7,078 nt of DNA from Actinomycetota bacterium (GTDB lineage: Bacteria; Actinomycetota; Acidimicrobiia; Acidimicrobiales; BP-101): assembly GCA_030838265.1 (NCBI GenBank), contig JAUTXA010000090.1, forward strand, positions 1 to 7,078. The letters are read 5' to 3'. Below are positions 1 through 4,584 of the stretch, piece after piece. Positions within the stretch are counted from its first letter, which is position 1. Each line of letters opens with the position of its first letter. The translations under genes and the position numbers were made by a program. A model generated the notes under the pieces. That model saw only the letters and a list, made by a program, of their open reading frames with translations, searched no databases and had not been told where the DNA came from.

Positions 1-6
1 TACACT
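1..6 (+). promoter_or_regulatory. Candidate -10 box (TACACT) before the MDMPI gene
   Basis: TACACT fits the actinobacterial/sigma-70 -10 pattern TAnnnT and ends 9 nt before the ATG at 16. A start of transcription 6-9 nt downstream would give a leaderless or nearly leaderless mRNA. Against this, GAGG (7-10) could instead be a ribosome binding site on a longer transcript. The -35 region lies outside the window, so this is tentative. Confidence 0.3.
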
Positions 7-15
7 GAGGCCGCG

Positions 16-675
16 ATGACGACCGGCACGTTGGCCAGCAAGGACGCACTCGGGCAGCACTGTCGCGATCAGCTCGCCGATCTGCGGGCCTTGGCCCACG
101 AGCTGACCGAGTCGGAGTGGGAGACGCCGTCGCTCTGTGCCGGCTGGCGGGTGAAGGACGTCTACGCGCACCTGTTGTTCGGCCGGCTCGTCGGCCCGCT
201 CTCTGCCCTCGCCGGGGTGGTCAGCCACAGGGGCAACATCGACAGCTACGTCGACGAGCGGTCGCGCCAGATCAGCGACGAGATGGAGACCGACGAGCTC
301 GTCGCCACCTTCGATCAAGAGACGTCGCGCTGGCCCGAGCACGGCATCGCCGGTCTCGAGTCCAACAAGGCCAAGCTGGCTGACAACCTCGTGCACGAGC
401 TCGACGTTCGTTGGCCCATCGGCCGGCGCCGCGACATGCCCTCGGCCCGTCTGGGCGCCGCCCTGACCGCGTCGTGCAAGACGAACATGTGGAAGAACTT
501 CAAGCGCATCAAGGACCTGCGCTTCGAGGCCACCGACCTCGACTGGTCCTACGGCGACGGACCCGTGGTCACCGGCCCGGCCGAGAACCTGATGCTGGCC
601 ATCAACGGCCGCGCCGCCGGCTTGGACGGCCTTGCCGGTCCCGGTGCCGACGAGTTCGCCCGCCGCGTCGCTTGA
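16..675 (+). CDS. Maleylpyruvate isomerase family (MDMPI, DinB-like) protein
   Basis: A 219-aa cytosolic protein of the mycothiol-dependent maleylpyruvate isomerase family, whose members are metal-binding four-helix DinB-like enzymes that use mycothiol as thiol cofactor. The N-terminal part (about residues 12-140) has the family signature W35-x-TPSLCAGWRVKDVYAHL (TPSLCAGW at 37-44), with His52 at the usual metal-ligand position. A second cluster, VHELDV (126-131), offers His127 and Asp130 as further ligands. The C-terminal part (about 168-215) has the usual small MDMPI tail: RFEATDLDW, GDGPVVTGPAE, then the alanine-rich INGRAAGLDGL segment. Length is normal for the family. The ATG is preceded by GAGG at 5-nt spacing. 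The real substrate is unknown, since most family members are not maleylpyruvate isomerases. It ends 13 nt from the stop of the convergent LuxR gene, leaving little room for a terminator between them. Confidence 0.87.
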   Translation: MTTGTLASKDALGQHCRDQLADLRALAHELTESEWETPSLCAGWRVKDVYAHLLFGRLVGPLSALAGVVSHRGNIDSYVDERSRQISDEMETDELVATFDQETSRWPEHGIAGLESNKAKLADNLVHELDVRWPIGRRRDMPSARLGAALTASCKTNMWKNFKRIKDLRFEATDLDWSYGDGPVVTGPAENLMLAINGRAAGLDGLAGPGADEFARRVA

Positions 676-688
676 CCGGCTGCCCGTC

Positions 689-2323
689 CTATGGGCGAGC
701 CTCGACCAACTCGTTCTCGAAAGCGAAGGCGGTCGCCGCGGCTCGGGACGTGACCTGGATCTTGGTGAAGATGTTGGACAGGTGTCGCGAGACTGTCTTC
801 ACGCTGAGGAAGAGGGCGGCCGCGATCTCGGCGTTCGAGAGCCCGGCGGCCACAAGGCGCAGGACCTCGGCCTCCCGCGACGTGAGGCCGGCCGGGAGTG
901 GCGTCTGCGTGTCGCCGAGGACCGCCCGGGCATCAGCCCCGGCACCGATCTGCTCGAACAGGGCGACGGCGGCGGTGAAGGAGGCGATGGCGCCCGCCTC
1001 GTCTCCGCTCTCGCGCTGGGCCTGGCCCAGCAGGGTGCGGACGGTCGCCACCTCGTAAGGGACGCCGAGGGTCTCCCAGATGGCGAGCGCTTGTCGGAGG
1101 GTTGCCTGCGCCGCGTCCGGCTCGCGCTGGGCCAGCTGGACGCGGCCCCGGGTGACATGGGAGGTGGCGCGCACCATCGGTGTGTCGAAGGTGGCCGCCA
1201 GCCCGTCCAGCTCGACGACCGCATCCTCGGCGGCCGTGAGGTCGCCGGCCGCCACCGCCACGTGGGCGTAGATGGGGAGGAGCCGCGCTCGGGCCAACCC
1301 GTTCGTGGGCGTGTCCCGCAGGCAGCTGCCGATGATCGTCAGGGCGGCGTCTGTCCGACCCTGGGCCAACCGGACCAAGGCCAGCTCGCCGCACTGCCGG
1401 CCGCAGAGCGCCTGGGCCCGGGTGAATGCGTCCTCAGCCTGGTCGAGGTATCCGAGACGCCGCCGAATGTCTCCGACCTCGGCGTAGGCGGCGGCGCTGT
1501 TTGGGACGTGGCTGGCCATCAGCTCCTCGCTGGCCCGCACCGCTTCGCGCTCGGCCTCGACCAGGGACCCTCGTCGCTTGAGGACCACCGCCCGATGGAC
1601 CCGGCAGATCCCGGGGAAGATGGCAAAGGGGTGCTGCTGCGACCACCGCATGGTCGCGTCGGTCCATTCCGCGGCCCGGTCGAGGTCACCGAGCTCCTCG
1701 CAGGCGCTGATGAGGCTGCAATACACCTTGCCCGTCGAGTACGGACTGAGCCGGCCCTCGACGGCGAACAGCATCGCCTCGTCGAGTTCGGCCATGCCCT
1801 CGGAGACCTCGCCCTGATCGATCAGGATTCGGCCGCGGGTCTGCAGCGCCTCGGCCTCAATGTTCGGGGTCCGCAAGCTCCGCCCCAGATCGACCACGCG
1901 GGTCGCGAGGGCCAAGGCCCGAGCCAGATCGCCGCCGCCGTGGGCCACCTCGGCCTCACGCAGCAACAGGGCGCCGTACTCGACGCATTCGGGGTCCGAT
2001 GCCAGCGACCGCCGAGCCCGTCGCAACCAGGCTCCGGCGATGGCGGGGTGCGCGGCCATGCCGTGGTGCTCATAGAGCCAGATGGCGCACAGCCCCGCCT
2101 GGCGGTGGAGGCGAAGCTCGTCGAACAGGACGTAGGCCCGTTCGCGCTCTGCGATGCAGTCACCGAGGCGGCCCAGCCACCAGGACGCCTCGGCCACCAT
2201 GTCAGCGCGGGCCGCCTCGAGCTCCGGACCCTCGACCACCGCGGCTCGACCGGCAGCGTACGCAGCCTGCCAGTCGTGCCGCGACAGCGCATCGCTCACC
2301 GTCGTCAGGTCATCGGAGCCCAC
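689..2323 (-). CDS. TPR-repeat transcriptional regulator with C-terminal LuxR-type HTH
   Basis: A 544-aa protein. Residues about 10-470 are a nearly continuous helical solenoid of TPR-like units: alternating Ala/Leu-rich helices with repeated G-D-L/G-R-x-x-x-A turns, for example GDLARALALA 131-140, GDLDRAAEW 212-220, GYLDQAEDAF 291-300 and GDLTAAEDAV 360-369. Residues about 480-535 form a canonical LuxR/GerE HTH with LTSREAEVLRL (480-490), GLSNAEIAAAL (494-504) and SVKTVSRHLSNIF (507-519). There is no N-terminal receiver domain and no P-loop STAND/MalT-type ATPase, so the input is probably ligand or protein binding by the solenoid. Start: GTG at 2323 (minus strand), with GAAGA 7 nt upstream, a modest ribosome site. 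It lies 28 nt downstream of the cupin stop codon, and the two are very likely co-transcribed. Target genes are not evident; the adjacent cupin and the flanking MDMPI-type genes are the obvious candidates. Confidence 0.88.
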   Translation of the reverse strand: MGSDDLTTVSDALSRHDWQAAYAAGRAAVVEGPELEAARADMVAEASWWLGRLGDCIAERERAYVLFDELRLHRQAGLCAIWLYEHHGMAAHPAIAGAWLRRARRSLASDPECVEYGALLLREAEVAHGGGDLARALALATRVVDLGRSLRTPNIEAEALQTRGRILIDQGEVSEGMAELDEAMLFAVEGRLSPYSTGKVYCSLISACEELGDLDRAAEWTDATMRWSQQHPFAIFPGICRVHRAVVLKRRGSLVEAEREAVRASEELMASHVPNSAAAYAEVGDIRRRLGYLDQAEDAFTRAQALCGRQCGELALVRLAQGRTDAALTIIGSCLRDTPTNGLARARLLPIYAHVAVAAGDLTAAEDAVVELDGLAATFDTPMVRATSHVTRGRVQLAQREPDAAQATLRQALAIWETLGVPYEVATVRTLLGQAQRESGDEAGAIASFTAAVALFEQIGAGADARAVLGDTQTPLPAGLTSREAEVLRLVAAGLSNAEIAAALFLSVKTVSRHLSNIFTKIQVTSRAAATAFAFENELVEARP

Positions 2324-2351
2324 CTGGTGATCTTCGCGTGGTTGTTCCGGC

Positions 2352-2723
2352 TCAGGCCGAGGGAGCGAGCTGGGCCGCCACGTGCTCGAGCACGGGACGA
2401 AGGTCGGCGGCGGGGCTGAACTCGAGAAAGGTGACGCCCTCGTCGGTCCACCCGGTGTGCCCGGCGGGCCAGTGGTACGCGTCCCCTGCCCGGCTGACCT
2501 CTTCGCTGCCGTCGGCGTAGCGAACCGTGATGGCGCCAGACAACACGTATCCCCAGTGGGGACATTGGCAGGCGTCGTCGGGGAGGCCCTTGAACAGCGG
2601 CCGGAAGTCGGCGCCGGCGGGAAGCGTCAGGTGGCGAACCAGTTGGCCGCCCCAGTCCTCGCCACGGGTGACGATCTCGCCGACTTCGAGCTCGACCTCG
2701 ATCTCATGTTCAGCAGCGTGCAT
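2352..2723 (-). CDS. Small single-domain cupin protein
   Basis: A 123-aa cytosolic protein made of one cupin beta-barrel. Cupin motif 1 is represented by CQCPHWGYVLSGAITVRYADG (in two overlapping parts, 52-61 and 60-72), with His56 and a Cys52-x-Cys54 pair just before it. Motif 2 is GDAYHWPAGHTGW (80-92), with His84 and His89. The normal HxH...E set of motif 1 is reduced to one His, as in a group of small actinobacterial cupins I recognise by the CPHWGYVL segment. A C-terminal helix (about 106-119) follows. The start is firm: AAGGAG sits 6 nt before the ATG at 2723. The same frame stays open far upstream to about 3602, but that part is antisense to the TIGR03086 gene and carries no domain. 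It is first in an operon with the LuxR-type gene. Role (enzyme, metal or ligand sensor) is unknown. Confidence 0.85.
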   Translation of the reverse strand: MHAAEHEIEVELEVGEIVTRGEDWGGQLVRHLTLPAGADFRPLFKGLPDDACQCPHWGYVLSGAITVRYADGSEEVSRAGDAYHWPAGHTGWTDEGVTFLEFSPAADLRPVLEHVAAQLAPSA

Positions 2724-2752
2724 CTCCGTCTCCTTGTTCGGGCGCCTGGTAG

Positions 2753-2768
2753 CCCCAGCGCTCTGGGG
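2753..2768. repeat. Perfect inverted repeat CCCCAG-cgct-CTGGGG
   Basis: Two 6-bp arms with a 4-nt spacer, ending 30 nt upstream of the cupin start codon. As DNA it could be an operator for the cupin-luxR operon. As RNA on the minus strand it would be a stable leader hairpin just before the ribosome site. Sequence alone does not decide between these, and GC-rich DNA produces such repeats by chance. Confidence 0.5.
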
Positions 2769-2780
2769 TGATGGTGCGCT

Positions 2781-2792
2781 GGGCCGCGGCCC
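2781..2792. repeat. 12-bp perfect palindrome GGGCCGCGGCCC
   Basis: A gapless palindrome 58 nt upstream of the cupin start, close to the 2753-2768 inverted repeat. A dimeric-protein site is possible, but all-G/C palindromes of this size are not rare in a genome of this composition. Confidence 0.35.
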
Positions 2793-2898
2793 GTCCGCAT
2801 CGGCCGCACACACCAGCGTGGTCGTCGTCCGTGTCGCTCTTTGGGGTGTTCGCCCCACGTCCGCGCCTCGCGGTCGACACCGAAATGGGGACGGTGGC

Positions 2899-2922
2899 CG
2901 AAGGCGGCCGCCTCCGGCTTCG
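2899..2922 (+). repeat. Interrupted hairpin before the TIGR03086 gene
   Basis: CGAAG (2899-2903) pairs with CTTCG (2918-2922). After one G/G mismatch, CGG (2905-2907) pairs with CCG (2914-2916) around a 6-nt loop. No T-run follows and no plus-strand gene lies just upstream, so it is unlikely to be an intrinsic terminator. It sits directly before the candidate -10 box at 2925. Confidence 0.4.
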
Positions 2923-2924
2923 CT

Positions 2925-2930
2925 CACACT
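2925..2930 (+). promoter_or_regulatory. Candidate weak -10 box (CACACT) for the TIGR03086 gene
   Basis: CACACT matches nAnnnT. It ends 6 nt before a GTG (2937-2939) in frame with the TIGR03086 gene. A start of transcription at that GTG would make a leaderless mRNA, a common arrangement in actinobacteria. No clear -35 is visible. Confidence 0.3.
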
Positions 2931-3038
2931 GGAGGGGTGGCCGACAAGCGATCCCCCAGCGTGGCCGAGCTCATCGAGGCCGGTCGTGACCGAGAAGCAG
3001 CCGAGCTCGGCGTCCTGTTGCACCCTTCTCAACTGAAC

Positions 3039-3042
3039 GGAG
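3039..3042 (+). promoter_or_regulatory. Ribosome binding site that favours the ATG at 3048
   Basis: GGAG lies 5 nt before the ATG. This spacing, and the family-typical M-D-P start it precedes, is why the short form of the TIGR03086 protein is preferred over the in-frame upstream GTG at 2937. Confidence 0.6.
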
Positions 3043-3047
3043 AACTC

Positions 3048-3605
3048 ATGGATCCCGTGAGCCAGCTCGCCCTTCTCGCGCCGTTGCTCGGCGGTGTGGT
3101 CGCCAACATCACCGACGACGAGCTCGACCGACCGACGCCCTGCACCGAGTACACCGTCCGCGGCGTGCTCGAGCACATGATCGGCGGGGCCACTGCCTTC
3201 GCCGCTGCCTACCGCGGAGAGGCTGCGGGTGAGCCCGAGATGGGCGATGTCTTGGCCAACTTCGGCCCGGCTCTGTCGAGCCTCGGTGAGGCAATCGGGA
3301 CCCCGGGAGCTCTGGACAGGACGGTTGCCGCCCCCTTCGGCGACGTCCCAGGCGAGGCGTTCGCCCGCTACGTCGTCCTCGATGGTCTGGTGCACGGCTG
3401 GGATCTGGCCACTGCGACCGGCCAGGCCTATGACCCGCCTGACGAACTTGTGGCTGCCGCCGAGGACTACGCCCGCGAGACCATCGAGCCGCTTCGCAAC
3501 GGCCAGGCCTTCGGCGACGAGGTCGCGCCGGCCGCCGATGCCTCGCCCATCGAGCGGCTGGCCGCCTATACCGGACGGCGCCCCCTTAGGACGGCCACCC
3601 ACTGA
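3048..3605 (+). CDS. TIGR03086 family metal-binding (MDMPI/DinB-like) protein
   Basis: A 185-aa cytosolic protein of the TIGR03086 family, actinobacterial relatives of the MDMPI/DinB fold with an expected divalent metal site. The N-terminal part shows the signature RPTPCTEYTVRGVLEHMIGG (28-47), with His43 as ligand. The second half has LDGLVHGWDLATATGQ (111-126), with His116 and Asp119 as the other likely ligands, then the usual tail with SPIERLAAYTGRRP (166-179). Length is normal for the family. The ATG at 3048 is preferred (GGAG 5 nt upstream, family-typical MDP start), but the frame is open upstream and an in-frame GTG at 2937 would add 37 residues. It is divergent from the cupin-luxR operon and so may share its control region. 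The reaction is unknown; a mycothiol-dependent role is inferred from the family only. A tRNA gene follows 52 nt later. Confidence 0.86.
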   Translation: MDPVSQLALLAPLLGGVVANITDDELDRPTPCTEYTVRGVLEHMIGGATAFAAAYRGEAAGEPEMGDVLANFGPALSSLGEAIGTPGALDRTVAAPFGDVPGEAFARYVVLDGLVHGWDLATATGQAYDPPDELVAAAEDYARETIEPLRNGQAFGDEVAPAADASPIERLAAYTGRRPLRTATH

Positions 3606-3638
3606 CGGCTACCGCGAACCACCCGACCCGCCTTCTCC

Positions 3639-3644
3639 TACACT
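3639..3644 (+). promoter_or_regulatory. Candidate -10 box (TACACT) of the tRNA-Arg gene
   Basis: TACACT matches TAnnnT and lies 13 nt before the mature tRNA 5' end, which would give a short 5' leader for RNase P to remove. No TTGACA-like -35 is seen at the expected distance (about 3616-3621). Confidence 0.5.
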
Positions 3645-3657
3645 GTTCACTCCGCCA

Positions 3658-3730
3658 GCGCTCGTAGCTCAACGGATAGAGCATCTGACTACGGATCAGA
3701 AGGTTGTGAGTTCGAATCTCGCCGAGCGCG
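3658..3730 (+). tRNA. tRNA-Arg (anticodon ACG)
   Basis: A complete cloverleaf can be drawn. The acceptor stem GCGCTCG/CGAGCGC (3658-3664 with 3723-3729) is 7 perfect pairs. The D stem is GCTC/GAGC with loop AACGGATA. The anticodon stem TCTGA/TCAGA holds loop CTACGGA, with anticodon ACG at 3691-3693 (A34 expected to become inosine and read CGU/CGC/CGA). A 5-nt variable loop follows, then T stem GTGAG/CTCGC with loop TTCGAAT. The discriminator is G3730 and CCA is not encoded, as in most actinobacteria. No intron or deviation is seen. Confidence 0.97.
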
Positions 3731-3748
3731 CTAGACCTTGTCTTGTTC

Positions 3749-3834
3749 CGGCTGTGCCTGGACAGAACAGTTTCAGCTGATGCTCGACAAGAGCTTCGGC
3801 TGAGGCTGGACACGACTCCGGCTGATGCTTGACA
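3749..3834 (+). repeat. Degenerate four-copy 16-nt motif array
   Basis: Four related 16-mers lie in the spacer between the tRNA and the transporter gene: CGGCTGTGCCTGGACA (3749-3764), CAGCTGATGCTCGACA (3774-3789), CGGCTGAGGCTGGACA (3797-3812) and CGGCTGATGCTTGACA (3819-3834). The consensus is about CGGCTGATGCTGGACA. Start-to-start distances are 25, 23 and 22 nt, roughly two helical turns. Copies 2 and 4 resemble each other a little beyond the core. The period is not a multiple of three and no continuous frame covers all copies on the plus strand. It could be a protein-binding array or a decayed duplication. Confidence 0.6.
3829..3834 (+). promoter_or_regulatory. Candidate -35 box (TTGACA) for the transporter gene
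   Basis: The last motif copy ends in a perfect TTGACA. No good TAnnnT box is found 16-19 nt downstream; the nearest candidate, CATTTG at 3855, is poor and 20 nt away. The promoter call is therefore weak. Confidence 0.25.
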
Positions 3835-3843
3835 GCTCCTTTG

Positions 3844-3871
3844 GGCCGGCATCGCATTTGTGAGGCCGGTC
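3844..3871 (+). repeat. Hairpin in the leader of the TMEM165-family gene
   Basis: GGCCGGC (3844-3850) can pair with GCCGGTC (3865-3871), giving 7 pairs including one G-U around a 14-nt loop. No T-run follows it. It may be part of a structured leader, but I could not match it to the yybP-ykoY manganese riboswitch that often precedes this transporter family. Confidence 0.3.
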
Positions 3872-3920
3872 GGGGCGTGCTCTCCACTCCTCTTCCGGGC
3901 AGCAACCCGAGAGGAACTTC

Positions 3921-4487
3921 ATGCACGCCCTGCTACTCAGCTTCGGGGTCATCTTCGTGGCCGAGCTCGGCGACAAGAGCCAGCTCATGGCCTTGACATT
4001 CGCGGCCCGCTACAAGGCCGTTCCCATCCTCATCGGGATCACCGTTGCAACCGCCGTCGTGCATGCCTGCAGCGTGCTGCTCGGCGCCGCGCTCGGCGTC
4101 GCCTTGCCCACGAAGGCGATCGCGGTGGCTGCTGGTTTGGCGTTCCTGGGCTTCGCGGCCTGGACGTTGCGCGGGGATCGGCTCGACGAGGACGAGGCGG
4201 CGAAGGCGGACCGCGGGACGCGCTCGGCGGTGATCGCGGCGGCCACGGCGTTCTTCCTGGCCGAGCTCGGGGACAAGACGATGCTGGCCACCATCACGCT
4301 GGCCACCAAGGAAGGCCTCGTCGGCACGTGGTTGGGCTCGACGGTCGGCATGGTCGCGGCCGACGGGCTCGCCATCCTGGTCGGTCAGCAGCTCGGCGCT
4401 CGTCTCCCCGATCGGCTGATCCGTTTCGGCGCGGCCGGTCTCTTTCTCGTGTTCGGCCTCGTCTTGCTGGTCGAGGGTCTGCGCTGA
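3921..4487 (+). CDS. TMEM165/GDT1 (UPF0016) family cation transporter
   Basis: A 188-aa inner-membrane protein with six predicted hydrophobic helices in two homologous halves (about 3-24, 33-56, 64-83, then 104-124, 133-156, 167-186). Each half carries the family signature: AELGDKSQL (14-22) and AELGDKTML (114-122), spaced exactly 100 residues. The acidic residues of these ELGDK(S/T) motifs are the expected cation site. A charged cytoplasmic loop (RGDRLDEDEAAKADR, 84-98) separates the halves. Studied members move Mn2+ and/or Ca2+ against protons, and bacterial members mostly protect against excess manganese; that role is inferred here. Length is normal for the two-domain form. The ATG at 3921 has GAGG 6 nt upstream. 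It is preceded by the tRNA and a motif array, and followed by a promoter for the next gene, so it is probably a single-gene unit. Confidence 0.92.
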   Translation: MHALLLSFGVIFVAELGDKSQLMALTFAARYKAVPILIGITVATAVVHACSVLLGAALGVALPTKAIAVAAGLAFLGFAAWTLRGDRLDEDEAAKADRGTRSAVIAAATAFFLAELGDKTMLATITLATKEGLVGTWLGSTVGMVAADGLAILVGQQLGARLPDRLIRFGAAGLFLVFGLVLLVEGLR

Positions 4488-4503
4488 CCGACGCGGTTCC
4501 CGA

Positions 4504-4533
4504 TTGACGCTGGGCGGGGCGCTGACGTATCGT
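4504..4533 (+). promoter_or_regulatory. Promoter of the acyl-CoA synthetase/CoA-transferase operon
   Basis: TTGACG (4504-4509) and TATCGT (4528-4533) with an 18-nt spacer form the best sigma-70-type promoter in the window. The predicted start of transcription is near 4540, leaving a leader of about 45 nt before the ATG at 4585. It begins 17 nt after the transporter stop codon. Confidence 0.65.
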
Positions 4534-4537
4534 TTTC

Positions 4538-4550
4538 GGAACGCTGTTCC
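4538..4550. promoter_or_regulatory. Candidate repressor operator GGAAC-gct-GTTCC
   Basis: A perfect inverted repeat with 5-bp arms and a 3-nt centre lies over the predicted transcription start, the usual place for a TetR-type repressor site before fatty-acid or CoA-ligase genes. It differs from the mycobacterial KstR site by its 3-nt centre. A second reading, CGCTGT (4542-4547) pairing with ACAGCG (4553-4558), would form an RNA leader hairpin instead. No regulator gene is adjacent. Confidence 0.5.
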
Positions 4551-4574
4551 ACACAGCGGTACAGCACCGGAGAC

Positions 4575-4579
4575 GGAGG
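4575..4579 (+). promoter_or_regulatory. Ribosome binding site fixing the acyl-CoA synthetase start
   Basis: GGAGG lies 5 nt before the ATG at 4585. It rules against the longer frame opening with TTG at 4504, because that TTG is part of the -35 box. Confidence 0.75.
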
Positions 4580-4584
4580 TGGGC

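Larger units (their letters stand above)
2724..3047. other. Divergent intergenic region between cupin and TIGR03086 genes
   Basis: About 320 nt separate the two divergent start codons. I see no independent gene here. It holds the cupin ribosome site (AAGGAG, 2730-2735 minus strand), three short inverted repeats (2753-2768, 2781-2792, 2899-2922), a repeated phrase GCTCT(TT)GGGGTG at 2760-2770 and 2836-2848, and a weak GGGG/CCCC inverted repeat at 2843-2856. A weak -10-like box lies at 2925-2930. From 2937 to 3047 the sequence is in frame with the TIGR03086 gene and reads like coding sequence. No convincing minus-strand -35/-10 pair for the cupin operon was found. Confidence 0.6.

Noticed and set aside
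632..2419. Open frame of 595 codons on the plus strand
   Set aside because: It is antisense to the TPR-LuxR gene, which has a clear HTH. The translation is Gly/Arg/Asp-rich with no recognisable fold.
2899..2922. Intrinsic terminator
   Set aside because: There is no T-run after the hairpin and no plus-strand gene immediately upstream to terminate.
2724..3602. N-terminal extension of the cupin frame to 416 aa
   Set aside because: The added part is antisense to the TIGR03086 gene and has no domain. The ATG at 2723 has an ideal AAGGAG site.
3658..3730. tRNA gene as attachment site of an integrated element
   Set aside because: No second copy of the tRNA 3' end and no integrase gene are seen in the window.
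3835..3920. yybP-ykoY manganese riboswitch before the transporter
   Set aside because: Such switches often precede this transporter family, but I could not align the conserved core loops to this short leader; only an isolated hairpin is visible.
3586..3926. Minus- and plus-strand small open frames across the tRNA (peptides like EIRTHNLLIRSQ, ARFELTTF, VAQRIEHLTT)
   Set aside because: These are well-known false peptides from translating tRNA genes; the region is tRNA-Arg(ACG).
4504..4584. Longer acyl-CoA synthetase starting at TTG 4504
   Set aside because: The TTG is part of the -35 box, and the ATG at 4585 has GGAGG at 5 nt. The extra 27 residues match nothing in the family.
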